Shown: piece by piece, positions 11,607 to 22,290 of the stretch
Layout: every line of letters starts with the position of its first letter
Numbering within the stretch: position 1 is the stretch's first letter
The notes under the pieces: generated by a model
The model's input: the letters and a program-made list of their open reading frames with translations, nothing else
What the model was told of the DNA's origin: nothing
The model's database searches: none
From: Ilyonectria destructans
Taxonomy: Eukaryota > Ascomycota > Sordariomycetes > Hypocreales > Nectriaceae
Direction: 5' to 3'
Assembly (NCBI GenBank): GCA_020740775.1
Contig: JAHEWK010000018.1
Coordinates: forward strand, 744,001-808,000
Length of the DNA: 64,000 bases
Position numbers and translations under genes: made by a program

Positions 11607-11780
11607 ATGGCATTCACGCTGGAGAAAGCGGGCAAGGTGCCGTCCAACGAACCATGTCATGACCTAGGCGACCACAATCGAGCTATCACCACCGAATCCG
11701 TCGATGCTCAGATTTGGTTCAACCGAGGTCTCGTCTAGGTCTTTTCGTTCAACTACAGAGAGGCGTACGGCGACAAAGGA
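11607..11780 (+). pseudogene. 5' remnant of a fungal TPR-domain protein gene
   Basis: From the ATG at 11607 the frame reads DHNRAITTESVDAQIWFNRG, which resembles the start of the widespread fungal TPR-type proteins (AQ.WFDRGL.WAY.FNH). The frame is broken by TAG at 11736-11738, where the family has Trp, consistent with TGG to TAG. It continues recognisably as VFSFNYREAYGD and then loses similarity near 11780. The rest of the gene is missing; the transposon at 12198 lies about 400 bp downstream. No functional product is expected. The identification rests on the short conserved first-repeat motif, so it is moderate. Confidence 0.55.
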
Positions 11781-12195
11781 TCAAGAAGGAGAAACAAATG
11801 TCCAAACAAAAGAAGCAAGAAATTCACCTCCAATCTTGAGCTCTACCGCCGTAGCCGGTTAGGAAAAGGTCTCACGACATCCATTGCTTCGGTGGGTATT
11901 GCCAAAAATGAAGCTTAAAGTTCCGAAGTGCGTCAAAGCTCGTCAGGCGGAATAAGATGTGAGAGCTTCGGTTTCTGAATGCCTCTAATAAAGGGCCCAA
12001 TAAATGGGGAGATTCGGTACAATTACCAGACATTTCGCTGTCAGCATGAAATCTTGATACCCTTGTCAAAGTACTGGCTGGCCAACATCTGGAACGAAGC
12101 TAGCCAGCACCTCGGCAATGGCACCAGCCTTTCCGCATCCACTCTCACCCTTCAAAGTTTGGATGATTGTGAGTACATTCGACTTTCACTTGGGC
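11781..12195. other. Intergenic between TPR remnant and transposon
   Basis: This 415 bp stretch carries no recognisable gene. A frame at 11979-12215 runs into the left inverted repeat of the transposon and shows a coding-like run (KYWLANIWNEASQHLG). That could be another eroded part of the pre-insertion gene, but I could not assign it. Confidence 0.35.
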
Positions 12196-12197
12196 TA

Positions 12198-12248
12198 AGT
12201 CGGACCACCCATTAGCTGACCGACCCCTTACCTGACCGCCCCACTTAC
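12198..12248 (+). repeat. Left terminal inverted repeat of the transposon
   Basis: It begins AGTCGGACCACCCATTAGCT at 12198 and matches the reverse complement of 14023-14073 at 50 of 51 positions; the single mismatch is G/A within CCTGACC versus CCTAACC. A TA target duplication sits directly outside. Confidence 0.95.
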
Positions 12249-12398
12249 ATAACAACTAAAATCGCAATTCAACTTCACTTATAGATAAAATAACAACTAA
12301 AAGACCTAATTGGTCCATTTCAACTGATTTTTAATAAACTAACTAATTAAATTTCTAAATATCAAAAAATCAACCAATAAGAACAAAGAAAAAACGAG

Positions 12399-13931
12399 CT
12401 ATTCTGAATCTTCAACCTCAGGCGTTTTTATTTGCCTTCTTGCCCTCTTAATATTCCGGATATCTTGAAATAGTCTATTTGGGTCTTTATAAACCCGTCC
12501 TCTTTTTCTAGCCTTTAATTGGCTTGAATTTTGATCTTGGACTTTGATTTTTTCTTCTAATTGGGCAATTTGGAACTGGAGTCTATTAAATCCCTTGCTA
12601 ATAGTCCGTAACAGCTGTCTTATAGTTAGGCTAGCTAGTATTTCCTTCTTATAAGAATGGACTAATGAAGCAATATCTCTCGAATTGCTAGGGGTTGTAA
12701 AAGGGATGATTTCAGACCTCTGATTCATTTTTGGAGAAATAGGAGCTTCTGATTGGACCGTAATTGTATCGTTAGGGTTGTGAATAACGAATTTACTACC
12801 CATTGGCTTTGATATATTGATTGGCTACAACCCGGCTCCTCTCCAATCTGATAAGGTATTTTTAGTAGTAAGAGCCTTCTTTCTTGCCTCAAAATAGCAA
12901 GTAAGAAAGTCTTCCTTCCTAGTTGGGCCAATATCAGTGAGGGGATTGGCTAGTATTAAGGCGGCTCGATATGCAGCTTTAAGTAGCCCAAAGACTGATA
13001 TATTAAGAGGCTGAAGAACGTGGCTTGTGTGAGGCGGCAAATAGAGTAAATAGACCCTATTGGTCACACAAATACGCATAAAATCAGGCGTTATATGTAA
13101 TCCATACCCATCTAGGATGAGGAGCCTCTTCTTATTGGTTCGGGCTGGCTTAGAGCCTGGAAGGAAGACTTCCTGCAGCCAAGTAAGGCCAATTTCGTTA
13201 TTAGTCCAGCCCTTATCAGACGATATGAATTTCTAATTGGTCAGAAAGTCCAATTCCTCTGGAAACCATTGGTGTTAGACGTATTTACCTTTAAAGACGA
13301 CTAATGGGTCGAGGCACCTTCCTATTGCAGAAATAGCCTTAAGAATAGTTATCCAATTAAGATTATGTGGCTATTTCTTAATTGTCGATTGGAGCTCTAA
13401 TTGGCCAACTACAAGCCCGTTAGTTCCGAGCCCTTAGAAGACTTCAGTTTCGTCAAAATTCCAACGGTTGCGTGGAGGGATCGATTTGACCCCTGGTTGG
13501 TCCAATAGGTCATAGAACCCACGAATAGCAGCTGGATTTGCTCCATTTATCCTTTTCCGGTTAATTCCCTTTCCTTTGAGTGTTTTTATTCGCTGGTTGC
13601 GGCGTAGGAAGCCAGTCATCCAGTGCTTTCCGAGTTGTCGGTTGACGCCACTTTCACCCAACAAGGAAGTTGCCAACTTCCGGATCTGGCTATGAGTCAA
13701 CGCCATTCCGAGCTTATCTTGTAAGATGAGCTAATTACAGAGCTGGTCTTCCTGGTTCTTAGAAAGCACCTGACGCCATTCGTGGGCTTCGTTGCGGCTT
13801 GGGACGCCATTGAGCTTGGTCCGTAGGGTTGAATAAGGAACAACGCGCTCATTGGCTGCTTTTCGCATTGATAGACCATTTTTCACATCCTGAATGGCTA
13901 GTTGGAGGTCTTCTTCGGTGTATTTAGGCAT
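12399..13931 (-). pseudogene. Pogo/Fot1-like DDE transposase, six stops, no frameshift
   Basis: Read leftwards from the ATG at 13931, one frame of 511 codons runs to the terminal stop at 12399 with no indel. The N-terminal region has the CENP-B/pogo helix-turn-helix (MPKYTEEDLQLAIQDVKNG). Then come LTHSQIRKLATSLL, the first catalytic Asp in WNFDET, the second in LLILDGYGLHIT and the LPPHTSHVLQPL box of the third. The third catalytic Asp is Asn here (LQPLN). Six internal stops occur (at 13731, 13434 and four more between about 13375 and 12825). Each fits Gln CAA to TAA or Trp TGG to TAG, that is C-to-T change at CpA on one strand or the other. This pattern with an unbroken frame is the classic mark of RIP. 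The C terminus is a basic, coiled-coil-like tail. Confidence 0.93.
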
Positions 13932-14022
13932 GAAAATAACGAAAATAAGGTTAAATTGACCAATTGAGTGTTATTGAAGGAAGAAACGCGTGTGGCTAGA
14001 GGCGCGTTGTGGTTGACGCGTT

Positions 14023-14073
14023 GTAAGTGGGGCGGTTAGGTAAGGGGTCGGTCAGCTAATGGGTGGTCCGACT
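14023..14073 (-). repeat. Right terminal inverted repeat of the transposon
   Basis: Reverse complement of the left repeat with one mismatch. It ends ...GGTGGTCCGACT, followed by the TA target duplication at 14074-14075. It lies about 90 bp upstream of the transposase start codon. Confidence 0.95.
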
Positions 14074-14075
14074 TA

Positions 14076-14772
14076 AGCCATATTATCCAGCAGATATCTT
14101 GATATCTTCGCCTTTCCTCTCCCGATGAGAGCTATTCTTACTTGACCTTGTACTTGACCTTGTGTACAAACTCGCTGGCGCGGATACACGATTGAAGATG
14201 GCTAACAGTCTTGGAAGGGGGCATATGCGACAGCTTTATTAATCCCATTGACGATCTAAAGATGATTTGACTTTATTCTTCACAACGGTTTAGTAGAATA
14301 GAACGCTCCGACGCAGCCGGTCCAACGGTATCCCGCTTAGCCATACAGGGAAATGATGCCCGCATTTACGCTCACGTACTCAGTTGTGCGATGCTGTCAT
14401 CTCTCTGTCATCCTCTGTCAGGCGCCCTAGCAGCCTTAGTAACGTTCCATTGTGGAAAACTTTGCGGGTCCCAGTTGGGATCAAGGCCTATCAGGGCAAT
14501 TTAGACGGGATATTTGAGAATAATGACTTACATAATCAGTTCTTCAATCACACTAGTGTTCGGTTAGAGATCAGTGGCTGCAGCGTTCGTCAAGAACGTT
14601 GCCATTGTGTGGCATAACGTCATAAATGGCAGGGAAAATGTTGAGAACGAGTATGGTTTAATGCACTAACGAAACTATCATCCTATATTATATATTCGAC
14701 GAACGAGACTTACTGCTTGGGGCTGAGAACCAGTGCACCGGACGAACACGCTCCCGCTGCATCGCGACTATC
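14076..14772. other. Intergenic, promoter side of the MIP channel gene
   Basis: No gene was recognised in these 700 bp. The last 150 bp before 14773 are AT-rich and should hold the leader of the channel gene. Confidence 0.5.
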
Positions 14773-15921
14773 ATGGCGTACTTCGACACCTCTCCGCAGA
14801 GAGTCCACGATGCATCGACGCTAGGCCCCCGGCGGCGTTTTACCTCTTCAGCAGACCCTGAGGCGAGCCTTCCCATGTATCGGAGTAATGTACATCCGTT
14901 TGCTGGTCGAATTGGAGCCAATCAAAGCTTCACCCTCGACCGCAGCGATGACGGTGAATTATTGGAAAAAGAGCCTGATGCGGCCCCTCTCATGCCCATC
15001 AAAGAGTTGATGGACTTGGGACCTTTGCTCCATGTCAATCTTTGGAAAGCTGCGTTTATTGAGGGTGTCGGTAGGAATTTTGATCCGCCTCTTCTCGTCT
15101 CCCATACTGACTGGACAACATTAGGATCGTTGATGCTCGTTTACATCACCACCTGGGCTAGCACCTCTCCTGCAGTGATTCCAACCAGACCGACGGCTCA
15201 ATTGGGAAACTTCAACAACGCAGCGTTTCTGGGACCTCTTATCGGAGGTATTACGAACTTCGTTTTTCTTTCGCTCTTCATATCCTCGTTTGGAGCTGTT
15301 TCTGGTGCACATTTCAACCCCCTCATCACCATCGCGACATTCTTCGCCCGGCTGTGCTCACTCCCGCGCATGATTCTGTACCTCTTTTTTCAGATCGGCG
15401 GCAGTGTATTGGCCGGGTTGTTGGTGAGAGCCAGCTACGGAACAAGAGATTTTCAAGCCGGAGGCTGCTGGATTTACCCCGACGAGGTGCCAGTGCAAGA
15501 TGCTTTTGTCATCGAACTTGTCGCGGCGACTATCCTCCTATTCCTGGCGTTTGGAGTGGGCTTAGATCCAAGACAGAGCCAAATTGTTGGCCCAAGTTTG
15601 GCTCCATTTCTTGTTGGATTGACCTTTGGCACCTTGACCTTCGCCACGGCTTATACCAGATATGGTTATGGAGGTGCTGGCTTGAACCCGGCGAGGTGTT
15701 TAGGTGTGTTTGTGGGCAGTAGATTCCCGACCTGGCATTGGGTACATTGGTATGTCGTCCTTTACAAATTAACCGATTGGAGACTTCTAGTCGTCAGAAT
15801 GCTGTGGACTAATGATTGTAGGGTACCGGATATCTTGGCTTGCGCGATACACGGACTCATCTACTGCTTTATTCCTCCGTGGTCTAAGGACCCCATGAGC
15901 GGCCATCCTCTTAGCAGATGA
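14773..15921 (+). CDS. Aquaporin-like MIP family channel, 340 aa
   Basis: Membrane channel of the major intrinsic protein family. Exons 14773-15070, 15125-15749 and 15822-15921; both introns are multiples of three, so the unspliced frame is also open. Splicing is supported by GTAGG/GTATG donors and by the restored C terminus HWVPDILACAIHGLIYCF. About 100 hydrophilic residues precede the first helix (WKAAFIEGVG). The first pore half-helix reads SGAHFNPLITIATFFA, with NPL instead of NPA; the second reads GGAGLNPARCLGVFVGSRF, with intact NPA and the following Arg of the selectivity filter. The long N terminus and substituted first box place it with the divergent fungal aquaporin-like (XIP/aquaglyceroporin-related) proteins. 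Water, glycerol or other small solutes are possible. Confidence 0.88.
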   Translation: MAYFDTSPQRVHDASTLGPRRRFTSSADPEASLPMYRSNVHPFAGRIGANQSFTLDRSDDGELLEKEPDAAPLMPIKELMDLGPLLHVNLWKAAFIEGVGRNFDPPLLVSHTDWTTLGSLMLVYITTWASTSPAVIPTRPTAQLGNFNNAAFLGPLIGGITNFVFLSLFISSFGAVSGAHFNPLITIATFFARLCSLPRMILYLFFQIGGSVLAGLLVRASYGTRDFQAGGCWIYPDEVPVQDAFVIELVAATILLFLAFGVGLDPRQSQIVGPSLAPFLVGLTFGTLTFATAYTRYGYGGAGLNPARCLGVFVGSRFPTWHWVHWYVVLYKLTDWRLLVVRMLWTNDCRVPDILACAIHGLIYCFIPPWSKDPMSGHPLSR

Positions 15922-16697
15922 TGCATGTCCAATACTGAACTGGGGCATTTACTCGACAGGCTCTGCAATAGATGGGAAAGGTTTACAGGAGTCTTCTTGT
16001 GATCACGCGGCAAGGAAAACTCGCAGTCGTTTCGGCGCAATCAGGATAAATACTGGGAGAAAAACGGTTGATGTTTTACGGGCAGACAGGACGAGAAAAC
16101 TAGATGGATCAGGGAAATGTTTATGCCCAATAGATAGGAGACGGCAGAACTGTGTACAAGCGCATCTCGTTGAAAGTAAATTGACAAGTCTAGTAGTGTT
16201 GTAGCCCACGCACTATGCTGCTACATTCGGAATTCTATCAAGGTTATGTTTGCAGAAATCTAAGCTCTCCCATTTCGCACGGCAATAAAGATCTCTAGAC
16301 TTGGCGAGTCTATGTTCGCCTATGGTTTGCAAATAGGCAAATGCGGAGAGACAAAAGTCAGCCCATGAATTTGCCTGCACCTTGATCCCAGTGGCTCATG
16401 GCCCCTCGCCACTGCGTGTGTCCCAAAAGGTTGAAGCGACATGCGGAGGGTGTGCATATCGCCCAATGACACAAGACTTGCGGTAGAGAATGCTACCATT
16501 CCTCAGAAAATTGACAAATTGGAGTAATGGCACCACCGACAATAGAAGCTCATGGAATCCATGGCTGCCATAGCCTCGCTCGTCTCAACGGCCGATTGCC
16601 GTCACACCGGAGCCTAATAACGAGGCTCGGGGATCTCTGTATGAACATCTCAACTCTTTTATTTCACTTTCAATTTATTAAAATCCTTTGCCTCATA
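15922..16697. other. Intergenic, 0.8 kb, nothing recognised
   Basis: A minus-strand frame at 16003-16209 and an N-terminal extension from 16527 are open but have no family support. The extension was not used because the conserved domain of the next gene starts exactly at 16698. Confidence 0.45.
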
Positions 16698-18029
16698 ATG
16701 GCCGAAATCCTTGCTCTTGTTGCCAGTTTTACTGCCCTCTTGCAACTTGCAAGTTACGCCAGGAAGTTTGCGCGTGCGTTGCACGGTGTCTCGCGAGGTG
16801 CCGGGTCCGCCATGGAAGAAATTGAGAGCTTTGCAAATCAAGCCCGGAATTTTTCTGTGACAATTGGACTAGCCCAGGTTTCCCTAAGTGACCACTGCAG
16901 GAAGTACAAGGACTCCCGCCTTCTCGCCTACATCTCGAGCAACGAATTGCTCGAAAATATGGCTTTTGGGTCCACTCGGAGGCGCCTTTACGATGCTACC
17001 AGACGGGTAAAGAAACGCATGAGGAGTAAATTTACGTTGGTAACGGTTCTCGGGTGGATGTACCAGAAGAGCTCAGTCAGGGAGTTATTTCCCGAGATGA
17101 ATCATATTACAGTCAGTCTCACTCTGCTAATGTCCACCGCCACCTTCGAAGCGGTGAATTTACAGCTTGAGAATTTACATTCGAGTTCTTACGCTGAAAG
17201 TAAACAACTCAAGGAAGAGATGTAAGTGAAAGGGCGACGCTGAATCTCACCATTGCTCAACGCATACGTACGTCTTGCTTCTAGCAAATATCTGAAAGGG
17301 GTTATCAAATGTCAACTCAGAACCATCGATCGCCTAGAAGAACAAATTGAACGGGTTCATGGGCCTTCGTTTAAGTCGCTCGATTCCACGGAGTTTGTTC
17401 ATTCTGATGAACGAAGCCGCCATGCACTTTTCGATCTCGGAATGAGCATAATTGAACGTGGAAGGGTCCCGAGAAGTCCCAAACGTTCTAGCCATTCTTC
17501 TGGATATTCATCAGAGAGAGAGCGATCTCCTTCTCTCCACACCCCATCATCTGGGGATGGCAACACCTACAGATCTGATCGAACTCTTGACTTGCCGTGC
17601 CGAACAGTTTTACGTGCGAATGAGGATTCCTGGAATGAGAGCACAACTGGCTACGTTCAAGCTATGGATGGCCAGATAAAGAATGTCACTGCTGTTGTGG
17701 GTAGTGCCTTAGACGGAAACATCATCTCCATCGCCCAAATGCTGGATTTAGGACTCGTCATTGAAGAACGGACAGGCGGTGGAATAGATTGGCTGGACTT
17801 TGGAAATGGAAGCCCAGAGATGAGTATGGGAAGTGTTACGATCACGTGGATGCATAGTGACCACGAAGCCTCACCCCAGCCACCGATTACGCTACAATGT
17901 GAGGTTACAGCACGCTGTCAACGAGGTCTAATGCTCGGAAAGCCGTTCTTGGACAAGGTCCGTCAAGATTGGAGCAGTCAGAAGAACCAAGGGAGGACAG
18001 ATCTCATGTCAAACGAAGAATCTAGCTGA
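16698..18029 (+). CDS. Protein with fungal STAND N-terminal (PigL_N-like) domain, 422 aa
   Basis: Exons 16698-17221 and 17285-18029, with a 63 bp GTAAGT intron; the join gives KEEIKYLKGVIKCQL. The first 120 residues (MAEILALVASFTALLQLASY, then helices with VSRGAGSAMEEIESFANQAR) resemble the helical N-terminal domain found at the front of many fungal STAND/NLR proteins and in the azaphilone-cluster protein PigL. A helical region with several basic stretches follows (STRRRLYDATRRVKKRMRSK), then a Ser/Arg-rich linker (about 260-300). No NACHT, NB-ARC or repeat domain is present, so it looks like a stand-alone signalling or scaffold fragment. Function unknown. The gene is intact by splice and frame criteria. 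Confidence 0.75.
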
Positions 18030-18507
18030 TATATGATGAGGTGAAAGACCTAGGATGTGGTATGTGCAGGATGAGAAATGCTACCGAGTGAGGGCGACAG
18101 GAAATAATTTGAAACCGGTATTCCTTAATTACTTGATATACGATATTGCCTTAGAGGTGTGTAGCAAAAGGACAGTATCTCTGAGATGGGGGTATTCTAG
18201 CTTGAAATTGATATATTTACCAAAAATCAAGATGTGACTTGATATGAACTTCTATATTCTTTAAATCTTTAGATAAAACCTCTAACCAGCACCAGCTAGC
18301 CTCATACACCGACTTTTTCATGGTCGGTTTTGGGATGCTTCTTCCTTGACCCGCCAAAGCCGAGAACCGAAAGCCGAGTGGGAATCCACCGCACAGTTTT
18401 CTTACTCCGTACCGTAAGCTGACCATGCAATAAATACGTCCCTCGAAGCTATTCTTTTGGATCCTTATATCATTTTTAATATTTTTGACTGGTTTATTTA
18501 ATTCAGC
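18030..18507. promoter_or_regulatory. Intergenic, promoter region of the MFS gene at 18508
   Basis: No coding frame of note. The 3' flank of the preceding gene is AT-rich (18180-18270). The last 80 bp before the ATG are T-rich (TTTTTAATATTTTTGACTGG), consistent with a promoter or leader. Confidence 0.5.
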
Positions 18508-20003
18508 ATGGACACGCCACCAAAAGCCGAGACGCCTGTATGGACGGAGTTCTCTAGTTCAGCCTCTGAAAAGGGCAACGAGACCGACCGCTCACCGGAT
18601 TTCTTGCCTCCGACTCCGCCCCCGGCCGAAGATGTCGTATTTGACGGCTTGAAAGGATGGATCACGGTCTCAGCGGCAGCATGCTCCCTGTTTGTATATC
18701 TTGGAGTCATCTACTCTTGGGGCATTATGCAAGTCAGACTCGTGGAAACAACATCCTCGTCATTAACCACCCTCACATTTGTCGGCTCCCTGGCGACGTC
18801 ATTCATGATATCCATTAGCATATTCTCCGGTATTTCTGTCCGCAAATTTGGGTATCAAAAGACCGCTTTGGCCGGTGGTGTTCTCATGGGACTGGGCGAG
18901 TTTCTTGCCAGCTGGACCACGGAATACGTTGGCGCGCTCTTTGTTCTCCACGGTATTTTCTTCGGTATCGGAGGAGGATTGTCCATTTTTGTATGTCCCT
19001 CACAGTTTCATCCCTAAATTTGCAATAGCTAACAAGTAACCCCAGGCATGCTCGACAGCACCCCTAAGATGGTTCAAGAAATATCGAGGCTTGGCAATGG
19101 GTGTCGTATTTGGCGGCGGAAGTCTGGGATCTGCCGTCATGAGCATCGCCACCAACCTCCTCGTCAGGAAGCTGGACGTTGCCTGGACGTTCCGAATTCT
19201 AGGTTTCATGCTCTGGGCCATCTGCATTCCTGCTTCGTATTTCATTCGACAGCCGCGAGGATCTGAGAACTCCACTCTCAAGCTTCAATGGTGAGAACCT
19301 TGTGTCTCTACTACTACCTTTGACGAATCCATCTAACATTTTGCGTAGGTACCGTTTTAAGGAGCCCAAGTTCCTCATCATTGTGGCCGGAACTGCCCTC
19401 TCATGCTTCCCTCTCTTCATTCCGCCATACTTCATTCCCATCTTCTCCCGGTCCATGGGCTACTCCAACCAAATTGCCATCATCACCTTGGCTGCATGGA
19501 ACTTGGCCTCAACTGTTGGTCGTGTTTTGGCCGGCTACGCGGCAGACTCACTGCTGGGTCCAATCAACAGCTTGATAATCTGCCTCTTGTTTACGGGTAT
19601 TAGCTCGCTGGTCATTTGGCCACTATCCTCGTCAATTGGTGTCTTTTCGGTATTCCTGGTCCTCAATGGAATGGGATGTGGTTCCTTCTTTAGCCTGGTG
19701 CCTCCTGTTATTGGCGCCACGTTTGGTGGCGAAAACACTCTCGGCATTTTGCCTATTGTGTGGACAACATGGTTTTGCGGTTTCTTCTTCGTAAGTAATG
19801 ATTTGCGATCGCCAAAGCTTCAACTGATTATCTTTCAGGGTACACCGATTGCGTCAGGACTCTATTCTCTCTCAAGGGATGGTCAGGATGTGGCACAGTA
19901 CAGACCCGCGGCATACTACGCTGGAGGCATGTCGATAATCGGGATCTTGTTCATTGTTTCCATTCGCTTGATACACACTAGGAGAATATTTGTCAAGGTA
20001 TAG
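18508..20003 (+). CDS. Monocarboxylate-type MFS transporter, 444 aa
   Basis: Membrane carrier of the MCT-like MFS branch. Exons 18508-18990, 19046-19290, 19349-19790 and 19839-20003; the four parts join in frame to 444 aa. The N-terminal 50 residues are hydrophilic and Pro-rich. The first helix is preceded by DGLKGWITVSAAACSLFVY, a variant of the DGGYGW box. Later marks are GHGxxFG-like HGIFFGIGGGLS, WFKKYRGLAMGVVFGGGSLG in the loop 4-5 region and GRVLAGYAADSLLGPIN in loop 8-9. Substrate unknown; carboxylates or secondary metabolites are usual. It ends only 49 bp from the stop of the convergent Zn2Cys6 regulator, a common pairing of carrier and pathway regulator. Confidence 0.92.
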
Positions 20004-20052
20004 GGGTACATTGAGTACAGAATCCCCTCTTGGGCCGTGTCTTTCAGTTCCG

Positions 20053-22290
20053 TTAGCTAGCCATAAAGGCTCCAGAAAAGTCAGCCTCCTCCAACATAGA
20101 CCACCAATTTGGCCATAACCCCTGATCATCGACGGCGTTCCCCAAATCCATGAGAGGTTGAGAATTTGAATCTTGCGAGTTTCCATCGAGATTCGCCACC
20201 TCCCGTGTCAAAGTGTTTGCTTGACTTGATGCATCTTGCTCGGCTCGGTGAATTTGCTGGATGTGCTGATCAGATCTGTCGATAATCCGGAACTCGTGGA
20301 CCGATTGATGAAGGGTCTCAAAGTCGAAGCGAGACTTGCCTTTGTATGGCCGACTATCAGATGTGGCTCGCTCATATAACAACGACGAATTTTGAATGGT
20401 TTTGATCTATTAATGTCAGCCAAAGTCTGTCGCTTGTCCACAACGACCACTTACCCAACCAGCACCGAGGTCCCAAGCATGTTGAAACTCTCGAAGATAC
20501 TCGAGGCCCTTTTCCATGAACTCCTTTGCTCGCGGGCTGCGATTTAAATTCATCCGAGGGAATCGGTAGATGTAGAGATTGACAAAGCACGCCGAGAAAG
20601 CACAGAAGCCAGAAAAGGGTGTCATCACCGGTATTCCGCATTCAGAGGCTTCACTAAGTAGGCTGATGATGAGTTCAGCCGACCCAAACATTTGAAGAGC
20701 ACTGTCATCCCACCACCCAGCTGGTGCTTCAGCTTCGAGCAGAGGGTGGTCGATTGGACCACGGGGCGTTAATTCCGGGGTTGGTAAAAAAGGAAGGTAT
20801 TCCCGATGCAACATCATGACACTGAGCCCCATTATGTTAGTAGATATTCTAAGCCTGCTTGCAATGCAGAACGAAGTGTTTACCTCAGATAGTACACCAG
20901 GTTCAGATAAATGAATGACTCCCCAAACCCGAGGGTCATATACACGGCAACGCTATTTTTTGGGTAATGCAATCTGCTGTGCTGTCCTGCTCTCCAATTT
21001 GCTAACCGGCTTTGGCATACTGCCCAAGGAGAGGTTGGCACCCAAGGACAGTTTTCAGGCGCGCACATGCCCGGTGCACGCCGGCCGTCATTGAACACAA
21101 ATGCCATTACCTGAGCATAAATATCGAAGCCGCTTGCAATTATCTCGAAGTGGTGAGCCATGTCCAAAATTATAGGGGGGCCATTCCCCGTGGGCATTAA
21201 ATGTTGACCCTCTGGTGTAGGATGTGTTGCGGTATCTGACCCAAAAGCAAACTCGACAGATGTTGGAGGACGGGGGACTTTCAAAGTTGCCATTTCTGAC
21301 ATGAGAAGCATGCGTGGATTATAGGTCCCTGAGTTTATGGTGCAGTCCATTATAAAGCAGGCCCAGTAGGTCCTTGTCTCAGCTGCCGCAGAGAACTCGT
21401 CCAGGTCGCTACCGTGCGAGATGTCGAGGGGAAAGGGGGTGACACGGGAGCTGTGAAGTGATTGCATCATCCGAATCGCGATACCTGATTGATATAAGCT
21501 TAATTCAACCAAACTTACGAAAGGCACCTACCACAGTGCATCCAAGCCTTGTGGAAGTCTCGCACGCCCCATTCGTAAATCGTTAAGATGAGGAGCACTT
21601 GAACCACGATGACCTTTGGTGGCTGGAGGATGCAGTCTGACAGGATACCTCGGGCGTATGACGCCAGCATCTCCCGACTGGGCAAATCCTTTGCCCAAGC
21701 ATCATTACGCACAGATGGTTGCTTCTTTGTTGCAGCTAGCACAGTCGCTAACAACGCCTTGCCTTCCATGGATCGGGTCGACTGGTACTCCGCCATGAAA
21801 AGCGAAGGTTGGAGTATCCTGAGCTCGGGAAATTTGCTTGTAAAGACGTTCAAAGCCTTGAGAATGATGCCCGTCGGAAGAGCTGCTAGGTATTCGTCGA
21901 TATTGTTCTCATCGCTGGTTTCTACTACCTGGTGGGCTACCGGGCATGGTGTGAGATTCGATGATCTATCTTGAGGGGCGTCTGGAGGCTGTGACGCCGA
22001 CGGTCTCTCAGATACTGCAGGAGGGATAGGACTTGGTGACACAGTAGACACCACTCTCCTTGTTCTTTTTGACGCCCTCTTAGCTGATGGAGCACGGGGT
22101 CTTGTGAGCTCGCATCCCGACCTGCTCAGCCTCTCGCATTTCGCGCAGGGTGAGATGCCTGAGTTGACGCATTTGACCTTGGATTTACTAGTAGTTCCTG
22201 ATTAGCCGGTTCAAATAGTCTTCATGCTCCACGTAAAGCGTCTCGAGGCGCCCCTTACCGGCAGAATTCGCAGGACAAACTGGATCGCAT
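20053..22290 (-). CDS. Zn2Cys6 fungal transcription factor, 669 aa
   Basis: Nuclear regulator. Exons read leftwards: 22290-22259, 22187-21532, 21484-20884, 20821-20455 and 20406-20053 (2010 nt). A very short first exon encodes the first two cysteines, and intron 1 (71 bp) splits the arginine of the metal cluster. Joined, the cluster reads CEFCRKSKVKC...CAKCERLSRSGC, spacing C-X2-C-X6-C-X7-C-X2-C-X7-C, at residues 7-36. A basic stretch follows (KRASKRTRR, nuclear localisation-like). The middle carries the fungal-specific transcription factor domain: LLATVLAATKKQ, ILTIYEWGVRDFHKAW, and ETRTYWACFIMDCTINSG, the classic R-x-FWxxFxxD-type segment. The start at 22290 is the only ATG giving a full cluster. 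It is convergent with the MFS carrier at 18508 and may control it. Confidence 0.9.

Larger units (their letters stand above)
12198..14073 (-). mobile_element. Fot1/pogo-type DNA transposon, 1876 bp, RIP-mutated
   Basis: A complete but dead class II element. It has 51 bp terminal inverted repeats (12198-12248 and 14023-14073) and is flanked by TA duplications at 12196-12197 and 14074-14075, as made by Tc1/mariner-superfamily transposases. One transposase frame on the minus strand fills most of the interior. The interior is strongly AT-enriched relative to its flanks, especially 12250-13430. The superfamily was assigned from TA duplication, element size and the CENP-B/pogo-like transposase layout. 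The ends are almost intact, so the element could in principle be mobilised in trans. Confidence 0.95.
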
